A stretch of DNA of 64,000 nt from G958296245 sp965262055 (GTDB taxonomy: Bacteria > Chloroflexota > Dehalococcoidia > Lucifugimonadales > G958296245): assembly GCA_965262055.1 (NCBI GenBank), contig CBDHEI010000002.1:930001-994000 (forward strand), in the 5' to 3' direction. Below the pieces are notes generated by a model that ran no database searches, had not been told where the DNA came from, and saw only the letters and a program-made list of their open reading frames with translations. The position numbers and the translations under genes were made by a program. Each line of letters starts with the position of its first letter. Within the stretch, counting starts at the first letter, position 1. Of the stretch, positions 41,633-51,370 are shown one piece after another.

Positions 41633-42799
41633 CTACTCCCTTGGCGCCGGCCCCAGCACCTTGTACTTCCTGTCCGCCGTGCGCTCGGACGCCGGCAGCA
41701 CCTCCACCACCACCCTGGACAGGCCCACCACCTCCCCGTCGGAGTCGAAGCTGTAGTCGTGTCCGATCGCGCCGCTCCAGGTGATCTCGTACATGCAATC
41801 TCGGAAGCCGTCCGCGTCCTGGTCGTCACCCGTCATCTTGAGGCACTCGGCCGCGATGTAGACGTCGTCGTAAGCCGACCCCAGGTGCCATGGCAGCGTG
41901 ACGTAGTTGTAGCGCTCCTTGAAGTTCGCCAGGACCTCCTGCGCCTTCTCATTGTCCGGGTCCAGGTCGGCGGTGATGGCCTTCATCCCGGTCGCCGCGT
42001 CGCCCGCGATCTCCAGGGCCGTCGTCCCCACTGAGATGGTCTCCGCGTATATGGGGCCGTCGTACCCAAGCTCCCGTGCCTGCTTGACTATGGCGCCCGC
42101 CGAGAACTCGGACTGCGGCGCCAGGTGGAGCGCGTCCGGCTCCGCTTCGAACAGCTTGCTCAGCTGCGATCTGAAGTCGGTAACGTCCGGAGCGTACCGC
42201 TCCTCCGCCACGACCCTGCCGCCGCGCCTCTCGAACTGGGCGGCCGAGGTGCGCCTCACGCCCTCCGCGTAGTCGGTCGCCTCTGTGATGGTCGCCAGCT
42301 TGCGTATGCCGTCCGCCCACAGGGTGTTCCCCGTGTCGATGCCCACCTGTATGTCGCTGATCTGCGTGCGGAAGATATAGTCGCCCGCCTTGGCGATGTC
42401 CGGGTTGCTGGCCAGCCCCGAGAACAGGATCACCCCGTCCGCCTCCGCCAGCGGCGCGGCGCCCAGCATGGCGCCGCTGCACGACGTCCCCAGAATGATC
42501 TTCACACCGTCCACGTCGGTCAGCTTGTTGTAGGCGGCAATGGCGTCCTTTGCGGTGCATTGCGAGTCTTCGACGACCAACTCCAGCTTGCGCCCGTTGA
42601 TACCCCCTGCCTCGTTGATCTCGTCCGCCGCCATCTGCTTGGCCCGGTTTGCTACCGTGCCGTAGGTCTCCCCAGCGCCCGTCAGAGACTCCATGACACC
42701 GATCCTGTAGGGGTCCTCATCTCCTCTACAAGCCAGGACCGCCAGCGCCAGGAAGGGTATCAACCCGAAGGCGAGAACCCACTGCTTTGCCAATCGCAC
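41633..42799 (-). CDS. ABC transporter substrate-binding lipoprotein (Leu/Ile/Val type)
   Basis: The protein has 388 residues from GTG 42799, which has GGAGG at good spacing; the open frame to 42877 is rejected. The signal peptide AKQWVLAFGLIPFLALAVLAC ends in a lipobox (V-L-A-C), so it is a lipoprotein. The mature part is a type I periplasmic binding fold: YRIGVMESLTGAGETYG, GVKIILGTSCSGAMLGAAP, DYAEGVRRTSAAQFERRG. No permease or ATPase gene is nearby, so it is an orphan binding protein. The ligand is probably an amino acid or similar acid. Confidence 0.9.
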   Translation of the reverse strand: MRLAKQWVLAFGLIPFLALAVLACRGDEDPYRIGVMESLTGAGETYGTVANRAKQMAADEINEAGGINGRKLELVVEDSQCTAKDAIAAYNKLTDVDGVKIILGTSCSGAMLGAAPLAEADGVILFSGLASNPDIAKAGDYIFRTQISDIQVGIDTGNTLWADGIRKLATITEATDYAEGVRRTSAAQFERRGGRVVAEERYAPDVTDFRSQLSKLFEAEPDALHLAPQSEFSAGAIVKQARELGYDGPIYAETISVGTTALEIAGDAATGMKAITADLDPDNEKAQEVLANFKERYNYVTLPWHLGSAYDDVYIAAECLKMTGDDQDADGFRDCMYEITWSGAIGHDYSFDSDGEVVGLSRVVVEVLPASERTADRKYKVLGPAPRE

Positions 42800-42892
42800 G
42801 TTGCTCTCCTCCAGTACGCTTACCCCTCGGACATGGGCCAGTATCCCCGAAGCCCTCTCGCAGACCATGTCGGCCACCCGATCAGCACCAGG

Positions 42893-45800
42893 CTAGGGAG
42901 TAATCAGCGGGACCTCCAGCTCGTCGAGCACGGATCTGAAGCCCTCCAGGTCGGTCTCCATAATCTCATTCAACTGCGTTAGCTGCGCGTCGATCCCCCC
43001 CGACAGCAGGGCGTATACGTCATAGCACTGCTTGGGCGGGGCCGAATGCGAGATAGCCACGGTGTCTATCAGGTCGGCGAGACGGCCGTTCAGCTTCTTG
43101 ACGAACAGGCTGCTCCTGTTCCTCTGCTCTAACCATGTCCGGTCGGGCCGGTCCACCAGCTCGCCCTCCACCGCCAGCAGCTTCTCCTTCAGATCGGCCG
43201 CGGCCTCGCTCAGCCGCTCGTACCCGGAGTGTCCTTCGGCGCGCCGCACCCACTGGTCCACCTGCTCGCGGACCGCCCTGGACCGCAGCACCTCCCGCTG
43301 CGACTCCGTGAGCTTGTCGCGAAGCTCGATCAGCATCTCGAACTGCTCGTGCAGGTCGGCGTCCGTCGCCGTGATGCGCGGGTCCCGCAGGATGCGGAAC
43401 CTCCGCGTCTGCGCCTCACCTCCGACCTCGATACGGACCTGGTACTCGCCCGGCGGCGCCAGAGGCCCCTGGAAAGGCCGCTTCTCGATCCTGTCGTCGG
43501 GTAGCCTCAGCCCCCCCGGGTAGCGCATGTCCCACACGTAGCGATTCGCGCCCTGCCTCGTCGACAGCCGTACCTCGTCCGCGTCCTCCGGCGCGCTGGA
43601 CGCTGCCGCGATCTCGTTGCCCTCGTTGTCCAGGAAGACGAGCCTCACCTCACCCTCGGCCTGCTCGCCCAGGTAGTAGGTCACCACCACGCCGTCCGGC
43701 GGGTTCGGGCCCGCGTCCAGGTAACGCCGCACCGGCGCCCCCTCCGGCGTGGCGTCCGTGTAGAACGTCGCCGGCATGCCCAGGGAGAGCCAGTAGAACT
43801 TGTCGGGCCCCGGTTCCGGCGTCGCGTATGGGTTCGGCTCGATCAGGAAGCGGTAGGCGTCCCTGGGCTTGAAAAGGTACGCACCAGAGTCGTGCACGCC
43901 GCTGGAGACCTCGTGAAGCGGCGTCAGGTCGTCCAATACCCAGAACGCCCGCCCGTGAGTGCCCACGATGAGGTCGTCTGCCTTGACCACCATGTCGTGG
44001 ATCGGCACGTACGGCAGGTTGAGCTGCAGCGGCTGCCACGACTCGCCGTCGTCCACGGACACGTAGACCCCGCCCTCCGTGCCGGCGTACAGCAGCCCCT
44101 TCCGCACCGGGTCCTCGCGCAGGACGCGGGTGAAGTCCACCTCCGAGATGCCGCCGGTAATCTGCTGCCAGGTCGCGCCGTAGTCGTGCGTCTTGTACAG
44201 GTACGGCCTGTAATCGCCGTGCTGGTACCGGGTCGTTGCCACGTAGGCCGTGCCGGCATCGTGGTGAGAGGCGTCTACGCTGCTCACCAGAGACCACTCG
44301 GGGAAGCCGTCCGGCGTCACATTCTTCCAAGTCGCGCCGCCGTCCACCGAAAGGTGGATCAGGCCGTCGTCGGAGCCGGTCCAGAATACGCCCGGCGTCA
44401 CCGGAGACTCGGCGAACCTCGAAATTGTGCACCGCTCGAAGGTGGCGATGTCCGTCAAAGGGTCGTAGTCACCCCGCTCCTCCAGGTCGTTGCGCGTCAG
44501 ATCCGGACTGATCACCTCCCAGCTTGACCCATCGTCCTCCGAGCGGAACACGACGTTCGCCGCGCAGTAGAGCACCCCGGAGTCGTGAGGCGAGACGACG
44601 ATCGGGTAGTCCCACGCGAACCGGTACTTGCGCTCCTCGAACATGAACGAGATGGCGTCCGGCCAGGCGGAGATGCCGCGCACCTCCCCGGAGCTGTGGT
44701 CGTAAAGCAGCGTTACCGGGCCGGCCCCGCGGTTGCTGCCGTACGCGCCCGAGTAGACGATGTTCGGGTTGTCGGGCCGCACGGCGATGTGGCCGCTCTC
44801 CGACGAGCCCACGTTGTAGCACTCCCACCACTGGATCGCGCCCCGGTTCGACCTGGAGGGAACGGCCACTGCGGAGTTGTCCTGCTGGGTGCCGTAGACG
44901 CGGTACGGGAACCGGGTGTCCGTAGTTATGTGGTAGAACTCCCCCGTCGGCTGGTTGTATATGTTCGACCACGACGCGCCGCCGTTGAACGTCACGGAGG
45001 CCCCGCCGTCGTTGCCGTTGATCATGCGCCGGGGGTTGCGCGGGTCGATCCACAGCTCGTGGTGGTCTGCGTGCGTGGCCGTAACCTCGTGGAAGGTGCG
45101 TCCCCCGTCCAGCGAGCGGCGCACCTTCGGGTTCAGGATGTAGACGGTCTCCGGGTCAACCGGATCGGCGAACAGGTGGTTGTAGTAGTGGGGCCGGTTC
45201 GTCAGGTCGCGGTCGTCCGCCAGCAGCTCCCACGACTCCCCGCTGTCCTCGGACTGGTATACCCCGCCCTTCTCGGCCTCGATGAGCGCCCACACCCTGC
45301 CCGCGCGCGGCGACGCCGCCACCGAGATGCGGCCCATCGCGCCCTCCGGAAGGCCGGGGTTCCCGGTCAGCTCAGTCCACGTGTCGCCGCCGTCTCCGCT
45401 CCTGTATATGCCGGTCCCGGGGCCGCCGCTGTGGCTCCACCAGAAGCTGCGCCGCACGTCCCATGTCGACGCGTACAGCACCCGGGGGTTGCCGCCGTCC
45501 ATCGACAGGTCGATGGACCCGGCCCGGTCGGAGCTGTACAGCACCCGCTCCCAGGTCGCCCCGCCGTCGCTGGAGCGGTAGACACCCCGCTCGGAGTGAG
45601 GCCCCTCCAGGTGGCCGAGCACGGCAACGTACACCAGGTTGGGGTCCTCGGGATGGATGCGGATTCGGGCGATATGCTGCGTGTCCATGAGACCAACGTT
45701 GGCCCAGGTTCGCCCGCCGTCGGTGGACTTGTACATGCCGTCCGCCTGGGCCGTCCACTGGAGCCTGGGCACCCCCACGCACGACTCGCCCATGCCCACG

Positions 45801-46045
45801 TAGATGACGTTGGGGTCGGAGTCGGACACCGCCAGGGCGCCGACCGCCGCAGTCTTGATATACTCGTCCGAGATGTTCTCCCAGTAGGTGCCGCCGTCCT
45901 CCGTCTTCCAGACGCCCCCGGGGCAGCCCATGTAGAAGACCATCGGCTCCGTGGGATGGCCAGCCACGGCCACCGAACGGCCGCCCTTGAAGGGCCCGAT
46001 ATTGCGCCACTTGAAGCTCTGCAGCAGGTCCGGAGTCAGGTCCAC
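42893..46045 (-). CDS. Large Asp-box beta-propeller (VPS10/sortilin-like) protein
   Basis: The protein has 1050 residues from a GTG start. About ten Asp-box repeats of the S-x-D-x-G-x-T-W type are seen (STDGGRTW, SSDGGATW, SGDGGDTW, SEDSGESW, SLDGGRTF, SEDDGSSW, SVDGGATW, SVDDGESW), forming one or two propellers up to about residue 720. The last 330 residues hold a beta-rich segment (PPGEYQVRIEVGGE) and a helical charged end. Homologues are usually annotated as glycosyl hydrolases or sortilin-like, often without shown activity. No signal peptide is visible, which is unusual. It may be cotranscribed with the decarboxylase (36-bp gap). Confidence 0.82.
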   Translation of the reverse strand: MDLTPDLLQSFKWRNIGPFKGGRSVAVAGHPTEPMVFYMGCPGGVWKTEDGGTYWENISDEYIKTAAVGALAVSDSDPNVIYVGMGESCVGVPRLQWTAQADGMYKSTDGGRTWANVGLMDTQHIARIRIHPEDPNLVYVAVLGHLEGPHSERGVYRSSDGGATWERVLYSSDRAGSIDLSMDGGNPRVLYASTWDVRRSFWWSHSGGPGTGIYRSGDGGDTWTELTGNPGLPEGAMGRISVAASPRAGRVWALIEAEKGGVYQSEDSGESWELLADDRDLTNRPHYYNHLFADPVDPETVYILNPKVRRSLDGGRTFHEVTATHADHHELWIDPRNPRRMINGNDGGASVTFNGGASWSNIYNQPTGEFYHITTDTRFPYRVYGTQQDNSAVAVPSRSNRGAIQWWECYNVGSSESGHIAVRPDNPNIVYSGAYGSNRGAGPVTLLYDHSSGEVRGISAWPDAISFMFEERKYRFAWDYPIVVSPHDSGVLYCAANVVFRSEDDGSSWEVISPDLTRNDLEERGDYDPLTDIATFERCTISRFAESPVTPGVFWTGSDDGLIHLSVDGGATWKNVTPDGFPEWSLVSSVDASHHDAGTAYVATTRYQHGDYRPYLYKTHDYGATWQQITGGISEVDFTRVLREDPVRKGLLYAGTEGGVYVSVDDGESWQPLQLNLPYVPIHDMVVKADDLIVGTHGRAFWVLDDLTPLHEVSSGVHDSGAYLFKPRDAYRFLIEPNPYATPEPGPDKFYWLSLGMPATFYTDATPEGAPVRRYLDAGPNPPDGVVVTYYLGEQAEGEVRLVFLDNEGNEIAAASSAPEDADEVRLSTRQGANRYVWDMRYPGGLRLPDDRIEKRPFQGPLAPPGEYQVRIEVGGEAQTRRFRILRDPRITATDADLHEQFEMLIELRDKLTESQREVLRSRAVREQVDQWVRRAEGHSGYERLSEAAADLKEKLLAVEGELVDRPDRTWLEQRNRSSLFVKKLNGRLADLIDTVAISHSAPPKQCYDVYALLSGGIDAQLTQLNEIMETDLEGFRSVLDELEVPLITP

Positions 46046-46081
46046 GGGTGTGCGCTCCTATATGGGGTTATCGTTGGGATG

Positions 46082-47314
46082 TCAGCCGCGTGCGGCCCGG
46101 ACCGAATCTTCCAGCGCTTCGAGGAACCGCGCGGCATGCTCCAGATCGCGGTGCGGATGGATGGAGAGGCGGATGTACTCGATGTCGCTGACCGTGCCAT
46201 ACGTGTGCCCGAAGCCACGCTCGAGCATCCCCTCGTGCACCTTGCTCAGCTCGCAGTTGTCGGCGGTGAAGCTCACCAGCGTGATCGACGGCGGCACGAC
46301 GAGGCGCAGCCCGTCGATCCGCTCGATGCCCTTGACGATGAAGTCGACGACCTCCAGCACGTGCCGCGTCGACTCGATGTAGCCCTTGCGCCCGAGGTGG
46401 CGCAGAACGGCCCACGCAGACGCCGCCCGCTCGCCGTGCTTTGTGGCGGTGACGGTGTGGATTACCGTGCGCTCCGTCGGAATGGCCTGCAGCATCTCCT
46501 CGTCTCTGACGAGGAAGAAGCCGGTCGCAACCGGCATCAGACCCAGCTTGTGACCGTCGGTCATCATCGTGCTCACGCTCGGCTGGCTGAAGTCGAACTT
46601 CGGCACGTCGTACCCGAGCTCTCTCATGAACGGCAGTATGAACCCCCCGAACGCGCCGTCGACGTGCAGGAACAGCCCCTTGCGCTGCGCCAGGTCGGCG
46701 AACTCCTCTATCGGGTCGATGACCATGAAGGCGCCGCCGGGCGCCGAGCACACCAGGCCCACGGTGTTCTTATTGATCAGGCTCTCCACGTAGTTCATGT
46801 CCGGAAGGATGTCCGGGCCCAGAGGCGCCTCCCGTAGCTGTATGCCCAGCATCTCCGCGCCGATGTGGAAGCTGTAGTGGCCCGACTCCGGCATGATCAC
46901 CTCCGGCGCCGATACCGACGCCGACAGATTGCGCGCCAGACGCAGTGCGGAAATGTTCGACTCAGTGCCGCCGCTCGTTATGAACCCAACGGCGTCCGGC
47001 TTCCCGAGCAGGGACACCAGCATGCGCACCGCCTGCTTTTCCATCTCGTACGGACCGGGCTGGAGATCCCTCGCCCACTCGACGAAGAACGTCCCCAACG
47101 CCATCTCTGACACCCGCCGAGTGATCGGATGCGGTGGCCCTACGTAGCTGATGCCGAAATTGTTCCCTATCTCGTACGGGTTGGACCCCAGCAGTTCCCT
47201 GACCCCCTCTAGCACCTCCTCCTCGGACGCCCCCTCTTCGGGAAAGTCCATCGGCGGCGGCATGTAGAATTCCGAACGCGACTTTTTCTTCTCAAACTCT
47301 GAGACCATCTGCAT
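46082..47314 (-). CDS. PLP-dependent group II decarboxylase (MfnA-like)
   Basis: The protein has 410 residues. PLP-binding features are FITSGGTESNISALRLARN (about 108-126), the cofactor aspartate in LFLHVDGAFGGF (about 213-224) and the Schiff-base lysine in TDGHKLGLMP (about 250-259). The family decarboxylates aromatic amino acids, glutamate or aspartate (tyrosine/aspartate decarboxylase MfnA is a close fold). An in-frame ATG at 47308 has the better ribosome-binding distance (GGAG, 8 bp), so the true start may be two codons later. Substrate unknown. Confidence 0.88.
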   Translation of the reverse strand: MQMVSEFEKKKSRSEFYMPPPMDFPEEGASEEEVLEGVRELLGSNPYEIGNNFGISYVGPPHPITRRVSEMALGTFFVEWARDLQPGPYEMEKQAVRMLVSLLGKPDAVGFITSGGTESNISALRLARNLSASVSAPEVIMPESGHYSFHIGAEMLGIQLREAPLGPDILPDMNYVESLINKNTVGLVCSAPGGAFMVIDPIEEFADLAQRKGLFLHVDGAFGGFILPFMRELGYDVPKFDFSQPSVSTMMTDGHKLGLMPVATGFFLVRDEEMLQAIPTERTVIHTVTATKHGERAASAWAVLRHLGRKGYIESTRHVLEVVDFIVKGIERIDGLRLVVPPSITLVSFTADNCELSKVHEGMLERGFGHTYGTVSDIEYIRLSIHPHRDLEHAARFLEALEDSVRAARG

Positions 47315-47647
47315 AGCTCCTCTGAGCGGTCACCTTGCCGGCCCGCTCGACCGCCAATCAAGATACCACAAAGCACTGCCAAGGCCATCCCGCCTCGCCC
47401 GGTGAGCCAAGACCTCTCGGGAAGTGCAGAGAGGCAAAGCCCTCTGCCGGGGGTGTGGGGGTGTCCCCCACAAGTCCCTTCGGGGGTGGGTGGGCGGGAC
47501 ATCCAAGAGCTTCTGCTCTCCAGTTACGCGTTGGATTGCAGGCGAAAAGAACGCTGTGCGACCGGCCTCTTCTGGTGTTAAACTGCGCCGGAGCCGACCC
47601 GGGCCCACAGAGCTCAGGGATCTTCACTACCTTGGGGAGAAAGAGAC
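47315..47647. other. Divergent intergenic region holding a full repeat copy
   Basis: This 333-bp gap separates the leftward decarboxylase from the rightward amt gene. Its centre (47421-47509) is a complete hairpin-rich repeat. No protein gene, tRNA or clear promoter hexamer pair was recognised. Confidence 0.45.
47421..47509. repeat. Hairpin-rich interspersed repeat, copy A
   Basis: This 89-bp unit begins GAAGTGCAGAGAGGC and ends GGCGGGACATCCAAGAG. It has a first hairpin around AGGCAAAGCCCT, a second perfect stem GTGGGGG-TGT-CCCCCAC, and a G-rich end. It matches copies B and C almost base for base. Confidence 0.85.
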
Positions 47648-49063
47648 TTGGCAACCCTCACCAGCATCCTCACCCATCGTAAACGCCTCGTAGTCACCGC
47701 AGTGGCCGCTCTTACGGCCATGGCCCTCTCCATCGGCTGGCCCTCCGTGGCGCACGCCGCCGGGGTCGACGAAGAGACCAGCTTCGTCCTGAACACATTC
47801 GCCTTCCTCGTCTGGGGCGCGCTCGTCATGTGGATGTGCGCCGGCTTCACCATGCTCGAGTCCGGCTCCGTGCGCACCAAGAACGCCTCTATGATCTGCC
47901 TCAAGAACATCGGCCTCTACTCCATCGCCGGGCTCGCCTACTTCGTCATCGGCTACAACCTCATGTACGGCGAGACCATCGGGGGCATCATCGGCTCGTT
48001 CAACCTCCTCTACGGGTCCAGTGCCGACGAGCTGGCCCTCCTGTCGTCGGAGGACGCTGCAATGACCGCCTCTATGGCGGAGCAGGGCTACTCGACCATG
48101 TCGGACTGGTTCTTCCAGATGGTCTTCGTTGCGACGGCGGCCTCCATCGTCTCTGGCGCCCTCGCCGAACGAGTCAAGATGTGGTCGTTCTTCCTCTTCA
48201 CGCTGCTGCTGACCGCCATCATCTACCCCGTCGTGGGAGCCTGGACCTGGGGCGGCGGCTGGCTGGCTGAGCTCGGATTCCAAGACTTCGCGGGCTCGAC
48301 CATAGTCCACAGCACCGGGGGTTGGGCGGCTCTCGCGGGCATGCTGGTCGTCGGACCCAGGCTCGGCAAGTTCCGCAAGGACGGCTCGGCCAGGCCCACG
48401 CCGCCATCGAACATCCTCGTGGTGACCCTGGGCGTCTTCATCCTCTGGTTCGGCTGGTTCGGCTTCAACGGCGGCTCCCAGCTCGCTGTGGGGAGCGCGA
48501 CGGACGCGGTGGCCATGAGCATCGTGCTGGTCAACACCAACTTGGCGGCGGCGGCCGGAGTCATGGCCGCCCTCGCCGTATCGCGGTCCGTCCTCGGCCG
48601 CGTAGACCTCTTCGCCGGGCTGAACGGCGCAATCGCGGGCCTCGTCTCCATTACCGCCGCCCCCAACATCGCCGAGCCGGTTTTCGGCATTCCCGCCCAC
48701 CTCTGGGCGATCATCATCGGCGCCATCGGCGGCGTGATCTGCGTCGGCGGGCTCAAGCTCATAGAGAAGATCAAGCTCGACGACGTGGTCGGAGCAGTAC
48801 CCGCCCACCTCTTCGCCGGCATCTGGGGCACCCTCGCTGCCAGCATCGCTGGCGGCGCGAAGCCCCACATCCAGCTGCTCGGCATAGTCGCGATTGGGGC
48901 GTTCGTCTTCGTGGTCGCCTGGGCGCTATGGCAACTCCTCCAGCGCACCGTGGGCGTCCGCGTCTCGGAGCACGTCGAGAGACTGGGCCAGGACGCAGGG
49001 GAGCTGGGCATGGAGTCATACCCCGAGTTCGTCCTCATGCCCGAACCGGACGACGACGACTAG
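47648..49063 (+). CDS. amt: Ammonium transporter (Amt family)
   Basis: The protein has 471 residues with a cleavable signal peptide (LTAMALSIGWPSVAHA) and 11 expected membrane helices. The family signatures are TMLESGSVRTKNASMICLKN (about 77-96), the pore histidine in STIVHSTGGWAALAGMLV (about 216-233) and the second in VPAHLFAGIWGTLAA (about 382-396). It conducts ammonium into the cell. The TTG start follows GGGAGAAAGAG. No glnK gene adjoins it. The C-terminus has the short conserved tail EHVERLGQDAGELGME, the site that GlnK normally controls. Confidence 0.95.
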   Translation: MATLTSILTHRKRLVVTAVAALTAMALSIGWPSVAHAAGVDEETSFVLNTFAFLVWGALVMWMCAGFTMLESGSVRTKNASMICLKNIGLYSIAGLAYFVIGYNLMYGETIGGIIGSFNLLYGSSADELALLSSEDAAMTASMAEQGYSTMSDWFFQMVFVATAASIVSGALAERVKMWSFFLFTLLLTAIIYPVVGAWTWGGGWLAELGFQDFAGSTIVHSTGGWAALAGMLVVGPRLGKFRKDGSARPTPPSNILVVTLGVFILWFGWFGFNGGSQLAVGSATDAVAMSIVLVNTNLAAAAGVMAALAVSRSVLGRVDLFAGLNGAIAGLVSITAAPNIAEPVFGIPAHLWAIIIGAIGGVICVGGLKLIEKIKLDDVVGAVPAHLFAGIWGTLAASIAGGAKPHIQLLGIVAIGAFVFVVAWALWQLLQRTVGVRVSEHVERLGQDAGELGMESYPEFVLMPEPDDDD

Positions 49064-49322
49064 TCCGACTGACCCGCCGGGAGTGCAGGGGATAACCCAC
49101 CCGAAGGATCTACGAGCCGGGATGACCGGAGCCGCGTCCGAAGCGAGTCAAACAGCCCACCTGGAGCCCTGAGCTGTCCGAGGCCGTGAAGTGTATCCGA
49201 GAGAGGCAAGGACAAGCTAGTAGTGCTTCTGAGAGGTGCGAGTGCGAGTAGACGCTATTGACCCTTGAAATTGCCCGTTGCCAGAGCGTCGGATGCTACC
49301 AACTGCGCAGCGCGGCGCCCGA

Positions 49323-49591
49323 ATGATAGTGATAGGGCTTACCGGAGGCATCGGGACAGGCAAGACTGAGGTCGCCCGCATACTGAGAGGGCTTGGCGCA
49401 GTGGTCGTCAACGCCGACCTTGCCGCCCACGAGGTGTACTCAAAGGCAGCGAGGGATGGGCCGAGATGGTGGCCGCCTTTGGCGAAGATGTCCTGACTGC
49501 CGAAGGCTCCGTGGACCGGTCGGAACTCCTATGGTTACGTTTGCTTCGGGGACAAGGGGGCTCGGAACATATTGACGGGCCTCAGTCATAG
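49323..49591 (+). pseudogene. coaE: Broken dephospho-CoA kinase gene
   Basis: The frame begins MIVIGLTGGIGTGKTEVARI with the P-loop and ALGAVVVNADLAAHEVY-like continuation, a clear CoaE N-terminus. Near 49450-49456 (GAGGGATGGG) the frame shifts by one; the other frame continues GWAEMVAAFGEDVLTAEGSV then DRSELLW, again typical CoaE. Homology ends where a small inverted-repeat element starts at 49533, and a stop occurs at 49589. CoaE is about 200 residues; only about 70 are left. An intact copy must exist elsewhere if CoA is made by this route. Confidence 0.82.
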
Positions 49592-49637
49592 CTCAATCTT
49601 AGACGAAACTTAGACTTTTTCCGAAACAAACGTAACC
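49533..49637. mobile_element. 105-bp MITE-like element with 17-bp terminal inverted repeats
   Basis: The left end GGTTACGTTTGCTTCGG (49533-49549) and right end CCGAAACAAACGTAACC (49621-49637) are inverted repeats with one mismatch. The interior carries no gene. It sits exactly where coaE homology stops. Size, ends and position suggest a non-autonomous element; no target duplication is evident and the parent transposon is unknown. Confidence 0.65.
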
Positions 49638-49902
49638 AGACCTCCAGAGTAGTTGACGCGTTGGTGGTCGCCGCCATACCGTGATTTCGTGAGTTTAGCC
49701 CATTACTCCCGCCTGCCGCTCAGGTCTGCCGGTCCCCTGGGCTAATCGTGGGCCGTGGCTGCTATCTCTGCAGGTATCCCGATGTTTCGGGCTGCCGGTG
49801 CTCCGCCCTGACGCTGCTGGAGCCCTTCGAGCGGGGACATGCTTCGCAGGACCCGATAGCCGGGATGATGCGGGCCGGTCTGGACTAGAACCGGAGGGGT
49901 CG

Positions 49903-51370
49903 GTGATCCTGAGGCACATACTTGCAGTGTTCATGGCCATGGCGCCTGCCGCCGTAGCCTTCCAGGTCCACGCTCATGAAGATCCAGGGTGTGTCGACGA
50001 TGCCGAGAACGAGGCTGCTGGCCGGTACGTCCTCTACGTGTCGTCCCCTCACCACATCGAAGCCAAGGCAGGCGCGGGGGCTAGCTCTGTCTCGGTTCAG
50101 CAGAGCCCCAATACCTTCAACTATGTGGGCCACACTATCAACATTCCAGAGACAGAAAAAGTGTTCATGATCAGCTATACTGCGGACAGGGCACAGGCTG
50201 TTGTCAAGGTCTGCTTCCACGACCTGGTCGGCTTCTGGTACCCGATCAGGGTGGGTGAGGCTGGCAACGAGCCCGAGCAGCAGGGGCCCGACGAGCAGCA
50301 GGAGCCCGACGAGCAGCAGGGGCCCAACGAGCAGCAGGAGCCCGACGAGCAGCAGGGGCCCAACGAGCAGCAGGGGCCCGACGAGCAGCAGGAGCCCGAC
50401 GAGCAGCAGGGGCCCAACGAGCAGCAGGAGCCCGACGAGCAGCAGGGGCCCAACGAGCAGCAGGGGCCCGACGAGCAGCAGGGGCCCAACGAGCAGCAGG
50501 GGCCCAACGAGCAGCAGGGGCCCAACGAGCAGCAGGGGCCCAAGGTCGTGCCAACTGCAGATCCGACTCGCACCGTTCCGCGTGAAACGTCGCCCGCGGC
50601 GACCGAGACTCAGGCTCGTTCCACCAAGTCCACGCGGTCGACGGTCTATGGCAGTTCAGTGGTCTCGTCGAGGTCGACTCCGACGCCAAGGCCGACGGCC
50701 ACTCCGACTCCAGAGTCGTCCTACACTTCGCCGGTGGTCCACCCGCGAAGTCCAGCGACGCCGACGCCCACGGCGACTCCCCCGCCGACGCCCGCGGCAA
50801 CGCCCACGCCTACACCGACCCCAACGCCCACGGCAACGCCCACGCCCACGCCCACGGCAACGCCCACGCCCACGGCAACGCCCACACCCACGGCAACGCC
50901 CCACACCCACACCCACACCCACGCCCACGCCTACACCGACCCCAACGCCTGCGGCGACGCCCACGGCAACGCCCACGCCGACGCCCACGCCTGCGGCGAT
51001 GGCGACGTCGGCACCCACGGTTCGGATCTTCTACCGGCGACTCGACTTGGCGACGTCCACACCGACGCCCAAGCCCAGAGCAACGGCAACGCCCACGGCA
51101 ACGCCCACGGCAACGCCCTGGCCGACACCCACGCCAACGCCGACACCCAAGGCAACGCCCTGGCCGACACCCACGCCAACGCCGACGGCAGCTCACACAG
51201 CAACGCCCACGGCGGTGTTGTCGATGGTCAGCCCCGCGGACGCGGGCGTTGGAGTGGACGTCGGCGCGGCCACGACTATGCCGCTGGTCATACTGATCAT
51301 TGCGGGAGCAATCCCTGTCCTCGGAGCCTTCGCGTACCGGGTCTTCCGAAGACGCTACACCGGCTTATAG
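49903..51370 (+). CDS. Repetitive surface protein with C-terminal membrane anchor, interrupted by a one-base frameshift
   Basis: GTG 49903 follows GGAGG at 6 bp and opens a signal peptide (LRHILAVFMAMAPAAVAFQVHA). A 95-residue beta-rich domain follows, then fifteen 6-residue units of EQQGP(D/N) or EQQEPD, then a Thr/Pro-rich stalk. At the CCCC run 50899-50902 the frame changes from Thr-Pro repeats to His-Thr and continues to 51555. Removing one C restores Thr-Pro repeats and leads to PLVILIIAGAIPVLGAFAYR plus the basic end FRRRYTGL at 51370, a membrane anchor. The intended product is about 488 residues. Sequencing error, pseudogene or phase variation cannot be told apart here. Confidence 0.75.
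50275..50544 (+). repeat. Fifteen tandem 18-bp units (EQQxPx) in the surface protein gene
   Basis: Units of 18 bp encode EQQ followed by GPD, EPD, GPN or GPK. The first ten show a 90-bp higher-order period (GPD, EPD, GPN, EPD, GPN, repeated twice), then mostly GPN. Near-identity of units indicates recent expansion by slippage or unequal exchange. Confidence 0.9.

Noticed and set aside
44585..46837. 750-codon plus-strand frame
   Set aside because: It is Arg/Val/His-rich and antisense to the Asp-box protein and the decarboxylase, both with strong motifs.
50275..50900. Tandem repeats as a possible CRISPR array
   Set aside because: Units are directly adjacent coding repeats of 18 bp or Thr-Pro codons with no spacers, and no cas gene is present.
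50201..51370. 389-codon alternative frame through the repeat region
   Set aside because: Its first part is Ser/Arg shadow of the EQQ repeats; only its C-terminal third is real and joins the upstream frame across the CCCC run.
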